A stretch of 64,000 nt of DNA, taken from Mercurialis annua (lineage: Eukaryota; Streptophyta; Magnoliopsida; Malpighiales; Euphorbiaceae). Within the stretch, counting starts at the first letter, position 1. Each line of letters begins with the position of its first letter. Under the pieces are notes generated by a model, which was not told the DNA's origin, did no database searches, and saw only the letters and a program-made list of their open reading frames with translations. The stretch lies in NCBI RefSeq assembly GCF_937616625.2, contig NC_065570.1:39873665-39937664 (forward strand), written 5' to 3'. Shown here piece after piece: positions 44,110-57,263 of this stretch. Both the position numbers and the translations under genes were made by a program.

Positions 44110-44711
44110 TCTGGGCAAAAGGTCGTTTTGATCCCTCATTTCTTTATCTTTAACCATTTCTCTTTTAAACTTTCTAATTTAACCAAACGGTTAAATTATC
44201 CTTTTATACGTATTATTTGTATCCAATTAAATAATACTTAGCCCAAAATTATTATTTTCCGTCAATATCTTTTAATTACTGATCTCGAGATTTAATTGGC
44301 TAATTTGCCCTTTAGCCATTAAACTTTTCAAAAGTTACAATTTAGTCCAAAACGCATCCGCGTCCAAATTTTAAAAGGTCTCCGATTGACCCGAAACTTT
44401 TACCACATATATTATAAAACATTTCACGGACCTTGGCAGAATAATTTTCACTATGGGATTTAACTGGTTAAATTACCACTTTAGTCCCTGAACTCTAGTT
44501 TGGGATTTTTCTTGACATTTTTCCTTTTATTTCAAATTCCAACTTTAGAATTGGAATACGATTATTAAATTTCACATAATTACTTTCCCCGAGACCGACC
44601 TACTTGGATTTATTTATTAAATTTCTCAGAAGTTCTTCCGATATCGCCACCCGACCACTAAAAACTGGACACATGGTCCAATTAGATAATTAAATCTTTT
44701 GGGGTATTACA

Positions 44712-47700
44712 TTCTTCCCCCCTTATAAAAATTCGTCCTCGAATTTTCATATACTTTCTTGATTTATTCTAAAGCCTTAATATTTTGATTTCCATTCACA
44801 ATAGGTCCATCGTATTCATCTTATGGCGCCTGTTGGCGCGGGGAACAGTTAATACCGACCTTCATACCGTTATCTTCTTCTATAGTAACCTCAGTGATAT
44901 CCTCATGTACTATAACTTATTACGTCGAATCTCTTCTTTTGTATCTTGGATACGTAGCTCTTTTATCTGTTTTTTGTCCGATATATAACACTATTAACTC
45001 TTGTACTTGTAACTGAATTTCAGTTTATTACTGAAGTCTAATAATGATTCGTCCTAGTGATGTCTTATCACTAAAGATAATAATCCTTGTCCGTAGACTT
45101 TTCTTATTTGTCGCCGTCCGACTTCTAGTCGTCGTGATGTTAGGAACTTAATCCATTATTCATTATCTTCTTATGTCTCGTTGTTTCACTTATCGTATAA
45201 AAATTCTATCTTTTATTATCATTATTCATCGATAGTCATCCACGAGGTAAATCCTCGTGATGAATTCTTATGATGTCTTTGCTTCCTTTGTAGGGACTTA
45301 CTTAGTCTCCTTTTTACATTTTCGATAATTATATATCCATTGACCTATTTTCTTTTTCTTATATATACGGTACTACTCTTGGAACTTCTTATCTCTTCTT
45401 TACTTTGCATCGATCTGTTTCACCAATCTGTTTACAACCAGATAAGGTCGCTGTATTGGTTGTTAGATCCTTATATTTACATTATCATGCTCACTTACTT
45501 AAGTGAGTCATTCCAATCCTTTTCCATTTACTTAGACATACCAGAATAGTCCCTGATGGCACCGCTACTTGTCCTATGCCCAATCTTCTTATTCATACTT
45601 TACATGTCTCCTAATCCATCTGATGCTCTTCATTTACTCGTTTCCAACGAGTATTCTTGATTCTTTCAACTTTTATCATCGTGTATTGCCTTTACTAGTG
45701 TTTTCAATGTAATCATCTTCATTTATTACGTATATCTTCCACTTGTTTTCTGATTCGTTAATCCCTTCTCTTATTTGCCCAATTTCTATTCGCACTTTTG
45801 CAAAATCCTTTGTTTATACTTATCACAAATGTAAACAATCGTTTATAATATTCGAATTATAGTTTCCCTATTTGGCACTTAACAACCATTTTACCCTAAT
45901 ACTCTTTCGATATCCCTTCCTCTTGCTAGTGAATATCTCACTATCTGCCTCATTGCAGTCTTATCTTTTGAAATTTAGATGCTAACCCTAGTATTAACCC
46001 TTAGGTTATACTTGTCCTTAATTTCTTATTCACACTATTATCTCATCTCACCTAGGCTCTTTTTCTTTTGTCGCTCCTTCGGCATTGATTATCTTTCGAT
46101 ATCCAAAGATGCTTTTAGCATTCATTGCCATTCTCCAAATCTTTCTTAGCTATATCTCCTTTCCAATTCATTTCCCTTTACTATCATATAGCGTTAATCT
46201 TACTTTTTTCATATCATAAATGTTCTTCTGTGAAATTTTTCTTTGACTTCTTGTCCTTAGTCCACCAATAGGATTAATAGTCTAAATGCTATAATCCTTT
46301 GGTATTCTTCTTGCGTTCCTTATCCATGCTCTTATCGTGTTTCTTGATCATCTTCTATTGCATCCTTTGCTTTCCTCTTCAGTGCATCTTGTACATCGTT
46401 TACTAGCTGCTCTTAATATCCACAACATCGATCATTAATAGAGAGTTGTGGCCTCCTTCGTCTGAATTTCCCGATGTAGTACGTTCTCAATCGTATATAT
46501 GTCGTTGTATCGTATTTGTACTGTCATCATGTCCGTCTGTAAAGCCAATCATATGCTGCTATCATCTCTATCGTATCTCGTATTTCTGATATTTCTTGTT
46601 TCAGCACTCTGAACGTCGAGCATCAATTAAATAATGGGTCGCAATTCCTTTAGCCTGAATTATTGACGTGGTGCGCTCTCGATTACTTATATATTGTACT
46701 ATTATACTTTTACTGACATCTTAACTGTCAGTAAATCACATCCTATGTCTATGTCCTCTTTATCTTTCTTTGTTTCTACGTGTCCGCGACTATACAGAGT
46801 TCCATTTCTCTAATCTCCTTGTCAATTCCACATGAATTTTCTCTTTCCTTTTCCTCGATCACTCTTATCGAGTCCCTTGCGTCATATGCAGGTTGTTCGT
46901 ACTTTCCTTAACTCTAATTACTTTATCATACACGTCATGTACCTTTGGCATTCCCTCGAACCATACGCAGAAAGCCATTGGAATACAGTTCCACTGGTAG
47001 CATTCCTCGAGAAAAGGGCACATTTGCTTCCCAACCTGATTCAAGGCCATTTATGTCTGACTATTGGCTATCTCTGCATCCTTCCTTGGATTGCGATACT
47101 TTCGTACACTGAACCAAAAATGCTTATTCCGGTACTCCTCGAGACCGGACTCGTCTGATAACTCTTCTTCCCCGAAGTCCTCTCCCTGAGGATCTTCTTC
47201 TGGGAATATATCAAACAAGTTTGATCGTGTATAACACATCTTAATCCTTTAGAGATCATAATTAATCTTTTATATCAATCACATTATGCACTTTACTCTT
47301 TATTTGATCTAATTTGAAGTTTAAGGTTTAGCACTTCACAAGCATCCTTTACCTTTGTATCTCCCACGGTCTACCATTCCGCTTCATAACCAATACCTTG
47401 AGATGGAAGTTTCAACTCTTAATCCACCGACTGCAGTTCTAATTGTTTATCTCTCAAACTTTCTTATCGTATACTTCAATTATTCATTTTTTTTATTATA
47501 TCTTCTAATCTAAGTACCTTGATCTTTCCCGATTATCCTTAACCGGAACTAATGGTAAAAAGAGTTTCCCAAGTCGGGTCACAACCTTAATTCATACTAT
47601 TCGACCTACCACCGCTCTAATTGCTCGTCAAAACTAATCATGAGTTAAACTTTTCATCGACATCTAGATCGATAATACTACTTATCCTCCCTTCGCTCGA

Positions 47701-49442
47701 TATATACGAGCATCTTACTTTAGTTTTCCTAGAGGATCTAGCATACCGCTTGATCCGTCAAACTTCTTTAGTCTTAACTTATGTATACCACTATCAAACC
47801 TCCATAGGTGTTCCTTTCTTCACGTTAATACTGTCTTTGTATCCATCGTCCTATTATTGGCATCCAATTCCTTACATCAGTTGCTTTTACGGCTAACTGA
47901 TTCATAACGACGTTGGGTTACTGCGGCACTTCCGATGCCTGTATGTTCCCACTTTACTTTGCTAAGTTTCCATTATCCTTTATCTCGTCTCTGGCCTTTA
48001 CTGACCAATTGGAGTAGATTGCATTCGCTTTGGTTACCTCGATCTTCTTCTCGCGCCTCATATACTTGTTGTGCAACAGCGCGCGTTCGCGCAGTTCTTT
48101 ATTCATAGTATGACGAATACATAAAGGAATCCTGATGAATTCCTTAAAATATAACACCTACTAGTCATCGCAACTAACCGCTGTCCACGTAAGTTGGACT
48201 TTAGGAACGTCTCCTTCCCTTAGGCTTTCGAGAGTGAGGTCTCTTATTGCAAGTCTTCTGAGCGCTCTGACTCATTGTAGACTTAGCAAATTATCAAAAC
48301 ATATACTCGCATTGTATATGTTATACGTATATAACTATTATAGCTATAGCATCTAACCGAATTCAAGAAAACCAGTGTTCCCTAGATTTTCTTGATTATG
48401 TATCATAACTTAAGTCTTGTGAGCATTCCGCTCACATAGACTTAATCAAACATCAAGAGTATTAAAATATAACATACATGTCATACGTTATTAATCGGAT
48501 ATGTTTTACTATCCGAACATATATCTACTATCCATGCTAAGTTCATTAGCTAGAGGCACAAATCCTATGTTCTCACAACTATACATATCCATTCGTCTCA
48601 TAGCCTAGATCGCAGTTTGCTCGCGAGCACTTCATTTCCATCACAGAGTTCTGGTCTAGGTATGCTTACACTAAAAACAAAACTCTTGAATTTTTTTTCA
48701 AATAAAACGACTCATTTAAAAATTCCATTTAAATCTTAGCAAAATTGTGCACTAGGGTGATGACGTCTCTCATCTCCAAATAGTTGCCACATCTCACCTC
48801 TTCGTCTGAACATAATGCATATGATGCATGTCCTATTAATGCATGTATTGATGTATGTAGTGATGCATTTCTATCAATGTCGTGGCAATCATCAATGACT
48901 AACACGGGTCTAGGCACAATTATGCTTTTAAAATCGTTAAACAAATAACTTCAGTAAGTTATAAACTTTGAGTTTGTAAGTTCTCTAGACCTTTTTAAAC
49001 TCTGTATTTGGAAAGTCCTTCAACTTCTACAACTTTGCATTCCTTCTTCACACTCTTTCTAAAATTTTGATCGATCGAATCCAATAACATGTCTCACGTT
49101 ATCTGATGCTAAGCACACATATATATGACATCAAATCATAATCATATCAATTATATTCTATTCGTAGGAGGCAATACCTCTCCTAGAAACTTCAGCTCAA
49201 AAAGCATAGCATGTATGCATGTCTCATCGAAACAACATATACGTATATATCTCGTATATACGTGTCACAAGAAACAAATAAGTATTTCACAAATCATTTT
49301 ATCGTACCTATCACAAAACACATCATACTAACGACTTGGATCAGACAAACCTCAACTCTATAGCTGCAGTAGTTCCTAGGTTACTTAACCGACAAACGCA
49401 TCTTAGCATAGGTAACTGGACCAACTGCTCTGATACCACAAT
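44712..49442 (-). other. non-coding internal region of the LARD-like element
   Basis: 4731 bases with strong strand bias (pyrimidine-rich on the plus strand). Open frames on both strands are below about 110 residues and do not join into gag or pol. Minus-strand frames at 46865-47239 (LFDIFPEEDPQGEDFGEEE; CPFLEECYQWNCIPMAFC) have the most coding-like composition, but I do not recognise them. Confidence 0.7.
49427..49438 (-). other. primer-binding site (initiator Met tRNA)
   Basis: TGGTATCAGAGC on the minus strand, four bases inside the 5' LTR end. Confidence 0.9.
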
Positions 49443-51972
49443 TGTCACGACCCAAATTATTGTGCCGAGACCGGCGCTAGGGAATGGGAGTGGTAGCTCC
49501 GAAACCCGTAGCAAGCCTAAAACCACTAATAATTTTTCGCATTTAAAAACATAATATCATATATAAAACATTTTTAGAAAACTCTTTTAAATAATACTAT
49601 TATAGATATTGAAATATTATACTAAAGTTTACATTAAGAATTAACCATTTGAAATCAAATCATAGGTTTTCTATTGACGCCTACTGACTACTGCAGCTAT
49701 AGGAATTCATATTTGTGCAAGTCCAACGACTTCTTGCACAATGGAGATGGTTTGTCTGATCCGACTCCGTCTACCTACAAACATAAGAGTGAGGGGTCAG
49801 TATTTGGGAAAATACTGAGTGAGTTTGCAAGTTACTTATAGTATTATCAAAATATAGCGTTACACGCTTAATACATATATAAATTTATGATATAAGCAAA
49901 CATTATTAATTTCAAAAGTGTGAGTCTATCTCACTAGATACGGGGACTTCCAGACTACACCGTATCCGAGTGCTCACTCGTATCGAAATCATAAAGTGTG
50001 AGTCCAACTCACTGGTGGGTCCAACCTACTGGTGAGTCCAACCCATTGGTGGGCCCAGCCCACTAGATACGGGGACTCCAGACTACACCGTAACCGAGTT
50101 CACTCTCGTATCGTATTCGTAATATATCTCTTAATCACAAAGTCAGGCACTCTAGACTGACTCACTAATCACACAGCCTATTGACACCCAATAGGTAGTT
50201 GGTCTCTTTGGACCGCACATTAGACATTCATCTTCAAAACAATGAATAAAACAGAATTCATATAATCAAATCTATCAAACAAAACATCTTATACGAGCAA
50301 ATCATATAGATACGAGGTATTTAATAATAGTGTTCATGATATAAGAAAATAACTTTTATAATAATACGTAAAAGTAAATTTGCCACTCATTGTGACCGCT
50401 ACCCAAAACTGCATTATCGTCACCCGATCACGTTCCGTGTATCGTTAGATCTCGTAGTTACTCCAGCTCAACGACCTGATAGCTTGTCGATATATCCATT
50501 TCCTACTCAAATCATACGTACGTTTAATTCATAAACATAGGCTTAATATCAAAATCCTAAGTTATAAACTTAGGTTAACACAGTCGTATTTCTAATACGA
50601 CTCTTAACTTATTATTCTCTTAGTCACACTTCTCTTTTAAACGTCCTAGTTTACGTTTTGAAATTCAATCAAATCACGATTGATTACGCGACTTGAAATT
50701 GTCTGAAATCAAGTTTCCGCGTCGCGTCAGGGCCCAGAAAGCCCGAATCAAAAATCCCCCTTTGGCAAAAGACTGTACGTTCGTGCAGCAGTGTACTGCA
50801 CGTTCGTGCAGTTACTGTGCTGCACGATCGTGCAATTATTGTGCTGCACGATCATGTAGCACATGCTGCACGTTCGTGCAGCAGTCTGCGCGAACGTGTA
50901 GTCCGCACGAACGTGCAGCCTGTTGGCTGCCGACGTGCATCCTGTGGGCTGCCGACGTGTAGCCTGTTGGCTGCCGACGTGCAGCCCCGGGGTTCGCTCC
51001 CCGGGCCATTTCTGACGTGCTTAAACGTCCTAAATCGATTCTAACATGATTTTCAACAATAACCACTTCAAATTTCATCAAAAACGACAATTGAAATGCG
51101 ATTACGATTCGTTTAATTCGTTAAAATAAAATAACCCTTATTTATCAATTCTCACAATAAAAACGTCAAGATTACCTCGATTTGAAGCTTGTAAACGATA
51201 GAGAATCGAATTCTGAACAAATCGATATATAGAACGCTCGATTTGGACGAGAAACGGCGAAACGGCGACGGATCGTAATCGATTGTCGAATTTTTCTTTC
51301 TCTCATCTGTTTCTTTCCTATCCTTTCTCGATCCTTCTGTTCTTCTTAATCCATATATATATATATATATTTTGGCCAAAAGGTCGTTTTGATCCCTCAT
51401 TTCTTTAACTTAAACCATTTCTCTTTCAAACTTTCTAATTTAACCAAACGGTTAAATTATCCTTTTATACGTATTATTTATATCCAATTAAATAATACTT
51501 AGCCCAAAATTATTATTTTCCGTCAATATCTTTTAATTACTGATCTCGAGATTTAATTGGCTAATTTGCACTTTATCCCTTAAACTTTTCAAAGGTTACA
51601 ATTTAGTCCAAAATGCATCCGCGTCCAAATTTTAAAAGGTCTCTGATTGACCCGAAACTTTTACCACATATATTATAAAACATTTCGCGGAGTTTGGCAA
51701 AATAATTTTCACTATGGGATTTAATTGGTTAAATTACCACTTTAGTCCATGAACTCTAGTTTGGGACTTTTTTGACATTTTTTCTTTTATTTCAAATTCC
51801 AACTTTAGAATTGAAATATGATTATTAAATTTCACAAAATTACTTTCCCCGAGACCGACCTACTTGGATTTATCAATTAAATTTCTCAGAAGTTCTTCTG
51901 AGATCGCCACCCCGGCCACTAAAAACTGGACACATGGTCCAATTAGATAGTTAAATCTTTTGGGGTATTACA
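49443..51972 (-). repeat. 5' LTR of the LARD-like element (2530 bp)
   Basis: Matches 42104-44711 with few substitutions. It differs by a shorter palindrome run (50773-50918), a threefold GGCTGCCGACGTG repeat (about 50920-50990; one unit in the partner) and a shorter (TA)n. Confidence 0.92.
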
Positions 51973-51977
51973 GTCGA

Positions 51978-52640
51978 TAAAGTTTACTACTTTTCAGAAG
52001 CATGCAAATCCATGTATTAACAGGCTTATGGACTAATGTAGCAATCAAATAAATTCTAGCCAATCACCTAGACTTCTTAGGATTTCATATAAAATGTAAT
52101 TAGAGGTTATATATGATTTTCAATATGACTTAAATAAAATCAATCAAACATATACACCAGATTTAGACTTTGTTCATGTAATCAATCCAGACCAGCCAAT
52201 ACTTGTTATCTGTTAGAAACTGCTAGGTTTAGATGTATGCTTAGGAGTAACTGCTACCTGACCAATCCAGATCGAGTCATATAAGCGTCAAACGTGTTTA
52301 CTGCTTTCATAAGTGTTTCTTTCCTTAAGCACCATATCTTGTGAATTGCAATTGAATGTCGAAATGATTTTGATACATCCAGTAGGTAAAAATTAGAGAT
52401 TAATAGGCCAAGCGCATGAGACGGATAGGTCCACAAACCCAGTCTTTGGTCGGCGTATGGTAATCTTACCCATAAGCGAGTAAGGTTATCAAGTCTATGT
52501 AAAAGGTATTTCCTAACTGAGATAGGTGGCGACTTTATATTATTTTAAAACTTGCCCATAATAAAGTCCTGCCATAATTCTGGGCGAACGGGAGCCCTGA
52601 AACTCCCGCTTCCGCTCACACTAAGCTTATATTTAAGCTG
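51978..52640 (+). repeat. TGTAGACACC-family LTR, right piece
   Basis: Continues the LTR interrupted at 42103. It is collinear with about 9930-10582 (AATCAATCCAGACCAG, GAGTAAGGTTATC, AGGTGGCGACT, and the GGCGAACGGGAGCCCTGAAAC end). Confidence 0.75.
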
Positions 52641-53296
52641 AACCATTCTAAACATTTGTGTTCATCTTTCTACACTCTAACTCAATTATAAATTCTCATT
52701 TCCGCTATCTACAAAATTTTAATTTACTATTCAAAACCTATTTACCCCCCTAAGGCTGCTATTGGGGGTTTCAATAACATCGGAGATTAATGCTCTTTTT
52801 TATGCTGAAGAAAGTGTGTTAAGCTTGTATTTATAAAAGTAGGTTAGATTAGGGTTAAGGTTAAAGTTTACTATGTGTTTAGATTAGGTTAAAACTTTGT
52901 TTTAGATTAGTTATTATTCGTATTAATTAGTGTATGCCAAGGAAAAGGCAGCAAAAAATCATTTTTGGTCCCTAGAAGTGTAGAAAAAGGGTTGTAGGAT
53001 CCCTAAGGTTAGATTTTGGGCAGTTTAGTATGTCAAACATACAAATTGACCGATAAACTTGTAAGACATTGCAATTAATCCAAGTTTTTAGATTTCTATC
53101 ACAATCCCTTTCAGTTTTTGTGGTTATTTGCGACAATTACACTTCACTCGTTCAAGTTTGTTGATGCGCATCAACTAGTATGTTTGAATTTTAGTAGGCG
53201 AATCACTAGCTCGTCATCCGGGTATCTCTGAAAATCATCATCGAACGCTTCAATTCCTTATCATTTTTGTACCTGTCCGGGAAACAAATGTGTACA
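52641..53296 (-). repeat. 5' portion of a TGTAGACACC-family LTR in reverse orientation
   Basis: Ends at 53296 with ...AATGTGTACA, which on the minus strand is an LTR start (TGTACACATTTG). Inside are the minus-strand TATA box (52828-52835) and the 'CTCGTCATCCGGG' and 'CGCTTCAATTCC' words shared with the solo LTR. It meets the forward LTR piece head-on near 52640, so two oppositely oriented LTR parts are joined. Confidence 0.7.
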
Positions 53297-53981
53297 GTTG
53301 TCAACCAAAACAATCATTGATTAATTTTTCTGTTATTAAAATTTATTAGAATTGCATGTGTACAATTTATAATAGAAAATAAAAGAAATTATTATACTCG
53401 TCCAAAGTTTTCAAACATACATAAATAGGGGTGAGCAAAAACCGGACCACTCCGTAAAATCGATCCAAACCGAGTCGAAAAAAATTGTGGAGTGGTTAAA
53501 TCGGTTTCTTCGGTGTGATTTGGTTTGGGAATTTTTATTTCTGCGGTTTTCGGTTTTGATCTGGTTTTAGGGCGCGGTTAACCAAATCGAAAACCGAAAT
53601 TACCAAACGATGTCGTTTTGTTTTAGGGCTAGGGGGTATAAATACTCCCCTTAAACTTTTCCTATACCTAATTCACTCAACCTTATCGACACTCCCAGCC
53701 CTACTCCTATGGCTTTCCCTTCTCTCCTCTGAGTTCTCTCAACTCTCTTCTTCTCTACCCTCTCTCTCAGTTGATGAAACCCTAAAAACACTCTTCTCTC
53801 TGGCTTATATCACTAGATATTCTTCTCTTTAATGGATTCAATGTTTGTTGAATACTGTTAGAGACTTGGTCAGTCATCGTTCTTCTCTATTACATCAAAG
53901 TGAAACCCTAATTCACATTGCAACTTTGCTTATCGGTTTTCAGAGTTTTAATTGATAAAATCTCTAGTGATTTTGTGAAGA

Positions 53982-54323
53982 AATGCCGACCTTTAAGGTA
54001 AACAGGTTTGATTTTTTTTTTAATTTATTATATTAAAATTGGTTTTAAACAATTTTAGCTAACTTTTTTGTGTGTTTCTTTGTTTATTTTGTACAGATCT
54101 TGCATTTCTTACCAAAAAGACCAGATTATAAGGTATATCCGAGATTAAACTTTTATAGTTTGTGCTTTCTTCGTTTATTATGGGGTTTATCATTCTGGTA
54201 CTCCATCAGATTTCTCTGTTTGCTTATTTAGTGTCTTATGTTTTTCTATCTTTCATGAACAACTTCTCGAAGGTGACTTGGCAAAAGGTCTTGGGCGGAA
54301 GCTTTAAAACGTTCAATTTAAGG
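53982..54323 (+). other. small spliced leader exons of the hAT element
   Basis: ATG at 53982 begins MPTFK, then GT (54000), an acceptor TTTGTACAG, the exon ILHFLPKRPDYK, a GT, then VTWQKVLGGSFKTF and a donor-like AAG|GTAATATG. The three pieces join in frame but end at a stop after about 35 codons, so this may be only a spliced 5' leader with an upstream ORF. Confidence 0.35.
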
Positions 54324-54513
54324 TAATATGTCTTTTGTTGAATCTAATGGTTGGTTTTGGCTCTCTGAGTTCTAATTTCTGTTATGTTATGCTTGTATAA
54401 TTCTTTTTGGTTGGTTTTGGCTCTCCGAGTTCTGATTTCTGTTATGTTCTGCTTATATATTTCTTAATGGTTGGCTGTCTGAGTCTTTGTTTCCTTTGTA
54501 TCTAATTTTGTAG

Positions 54514-56725
54514 ATGGAACCTTATATGGTGATTCAGCAAACAGATAGCCAACTTGAGCCTGGAAATGGCCAAGACCAAGCTGATGTGGAAGCACTAAAT
54601 GCTAGTCAAGAATCTATACCTGACCCTGTCCCTGTTTGTGATGGCCAAAAAGACAATGCTAATGTGGAAGCAAATCAAAAAAAGAGAAAGGTGTCACAAC
54701 AAAGATCAATGGTATGGGACCACTTTGATTCCATTAAAGATACAAAGGGTGTGATCTTGCAAGTAAAGTGTTGTCATGCAAAAAAAAATGGAACATCTAC
54801 TTTGAGGGGTCATATGCTTAGATGTACTAAACACCCACACACTATTGAAAATAGGCAAGCCCTTTTATCTTTTCAGCCTGTTGTGAATGATGGTTGTGTT
54901 GCTGCTCCTGAAATGTTTAATGTTGCTTCATGGAAGTTTGATCAGGATGTAATTAGGCAAGCTGTTGCATATATGATTATTGTTGATGAATTGCCCTTTA
55001 AGTTTGTTGAGAAACAGGGTTTTAGGAAGCTAATGAGTGTTGCTTGTCCACTGTTTAAAATCCCTTATAGGTTTACTGTGAATAGAGACTGTTATTGTAT
55101 GTTTGTTGAAGAGAGATCGAAAATGAAAAATATTTTGAAAACAAGTACACAAAGAATTAGTCTAACTAGTGATTTATGGACTTCCAATCAAAGACTAAAT
55201 TACATGTGTGTCACTGCCCATTACATAGATGATGATTGGAAGCTTAATAAAAAGATTATCTCTTTTATGCCTTATTCGAAACATATTGGAGAGCATTTGA
55301 CTAAGGCATTAGAAACCTGTTTGCAAGAGTGGGGGCTTAAAAACATTTTCTCTGTGACCCTTGATAATGCTGAGAATAATACTGCTGCTATGACTTTTTT
55401 TTTATGGAAAAATTGTTGAGTTGTGGGTGTACTTCTATAAGATCTAAATATGCACACATGAGATGTATCTCTCACATCCTTAACCTTGTTGTTTCTGATT
55501 GTCTAAAAGAGTCTGGTAACTCATTTGAAAAGTTTAGGAGGGCAGCTAGATACATTAAAAATTCACCTCTCGGATTGAGTAAATTTAAAGAATGTAAAGA
55601 GTCAACTGAAACTGTCTGTAAGCGTTCTTTGTGTCTAGATGTCCCAACTAGGTGAAATTCAACTTATCGTATGTTGAGTACTGCTTTGTTGTATTAAAAG
55701 GTGTTTGAAGAGTATGAGGAAGTGGAGTCAAGTTTTAAGAAAGACTTGGGTGATAATATGCCTAGTATCAGTGATTGGGATAATGTTAGAGAGTTATGTG
55801 GTATGTTAGAGTGTTTTTATAAAATGACATTGAGAATTTCTGGTTCTCTTTATGTGACCTCTAACAGCCATTTTAATGAGATATCTGATCTGTCTACAAT
55901 TATCCAAGATTGGATTGCTTATACTTATGTGTCTTTGAGGTCAATGGGACTTAAAATGAAAGTTAAGTTTAATAAGTACTGGGGTGATCCAGTAGTTATG
56001 AATAAAGTGATCTTTTTTGCTAACATTTTAGATCCCAGAGATAGAGTTGTGTACATGGAATATACCTTGAGTGAGATGTATGGTGACCTAGAAGGGAAAT
56101 TTTTGTTTAAGTATGTGATGGATGACTTGGTTGAGTTATTTAATGACTACGATGTGCAATACAAGAAAGAAATGGCTGTTGCTGGCCAGACTGGCTCCTC
56201 ATCTGAAACTCAGGGCCAATTCTCTAATGCCAATTCTGTGTTAAAAGGAACGGTTCTTGCAGCAAATGTTGGAGACTGGTGGTGTGGGTGGAAGCAAAAA
56301 ATCTGAACTTGATGTTTACTTAAAGTGAGGCAGTAGCTCCTAATGATGGGAATTTTGATATTCTAAGATGGTGGAAGTACAATTCTCAGAGATTCCCAGT
56401 CCTATCCAGAATTGCTAGAGATATACTTGCAGTACTAGTCTCCACAGTGCTTCAGAGTCTGCTTTTAGCACTAGTGGTAGAGTGCTTGATGATTTTAGGA
56501 GTTGTTTAACTCCTAAGGTTGTGGAGGCTTTAATTTTCACTCAAGATTGGCTAAGGGATCCCTCAAAGCCTGTTTCAATTGAGCAGACTTTGAAAGAGTT
56601 GGAAGAGCTAGAAGCATGTAAATTAAATCTATCTCTATCTTATTTCTGTTTTATTTTTGTTTTTTTATATAATGTTTGCTAACTTGTTTATGTTTATTTC
56701 TCAGGTTTTCAAGATCCAGCAAATG
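54514..56725 (+). pseudogene. hAT transposase pseudogene (BED zinc finger, RICESLEEPER-like)
   Basis: ATG 54514 opens 301 codons: an acidic Gln-rich N-terminus, a BED finger (VWDHFDSIKD...QVKCCHAKK...STLRGHMLRCTKHPH, about residues 65-110), and the first transposase block (SLTSDLWTSNQRLNYMCVTAH). A run of T at 55392-55400 shifts the frame; it continues as MRCISHILNLVVSD, with stops at 55653 (Trp to TGA) and about 55695. Then come DNMPSISDWDNVRELCGMLE and ANILDPRDRV. After another shift near 56270 come the C-terminal hAT dimerisation parts: FDILRWWKYNSQRFPVLSRI (about 56352-56411) and GRVLDDFRSCLTPKVVEALI. At least two shifts and three stops make it non-functional. Confidence 0.88.
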
Positions 56726-57263
56726 CTAAAAATGATTAACAGTTTGTCTTTGACTGTTTAATCTCTTTTATTTAACTTGCTGATTTGAATTCCTGATCCT
56801 TGGAATCTCCTATTGGCTTTTATGATATCCTTGCTGCATTTCTGAACTTTGATGCTTAGTATATCTATTCTTGCCTTGATGCATCATAATAATGGTATTT
56901 GGCATATAGACATTGTAGAAATCTTGTCTGGTATGATGTTTCTGCTGTGATACTTTGATTTCTCTATCTGTTTTTTGCTAATGGCTATGATGATGCTTCC
57001 ACATTTAAGTTAATACTATAGGTTATGAAATGTGAGACATTTTATTATTGCCACCTTTTTATGATCTTAACTGTTTATACATGATGCACTTTTCATATCT
57101 GAGCCTTATTATCAATTGACAATGATGAGATCTGTCTAAAATGTAGTCACTGCAATTTGGAGTCACTGCACATTGTGTTTAATTTCTCTGTCTTATGCTA
57201 ATATATCATTTCATTTTGGCAATGATGAAGCTTCCACTTCAAGTTTAGAATTGCTCAACTTTT

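Larger units (their letters stand above)
42104..44711 (-). repeat. 3' LTR of the LARD-like element (2608 bp)
   Basis: Plus-strand ends are TGTCACGACCC and GGGGTATTACA. It contains a run of about ten CTGCACG(A/T)TCGTGCAG palindromes (43438-43663) and an about 53-bp (TA)n run (44052-44104). It is longer than its partner mainly through these two repeats. Confidence 0.92.
42104..51972 (-). mobile_element. LARD-like non-autonomous Tekay/Del-type LTR element
   Basis: The target duplication GTCGA flanks it (42099-42103 and 51973-51977). 5' LTR (minus strand) 49443-51972, 3' LTR 42104-44711, about 2.5-2.6 kb each. PBS TGGTATCAGAGC (minus strand, 49427-49438) is complementary to the 3' end of plant initiator Met tRNA. 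The PPT (AAGGGGGGAAGAA, about 44712-44724 on the plus strand as its complement) follows the TTCGAGGACGAA word (44731-44742) usual in Del/Tekay elements. The 4.7-kb internal region has no long ORF. Near-identical LTRs with an empty interior mean that it was mobilised recently by another element's proteins. Confidence 0.9.

Noticed and set aside
43873..44241. Frames with runs of alternating Ile and Tyr
   Set aside because: Translation of the (TA)n microsatellite.
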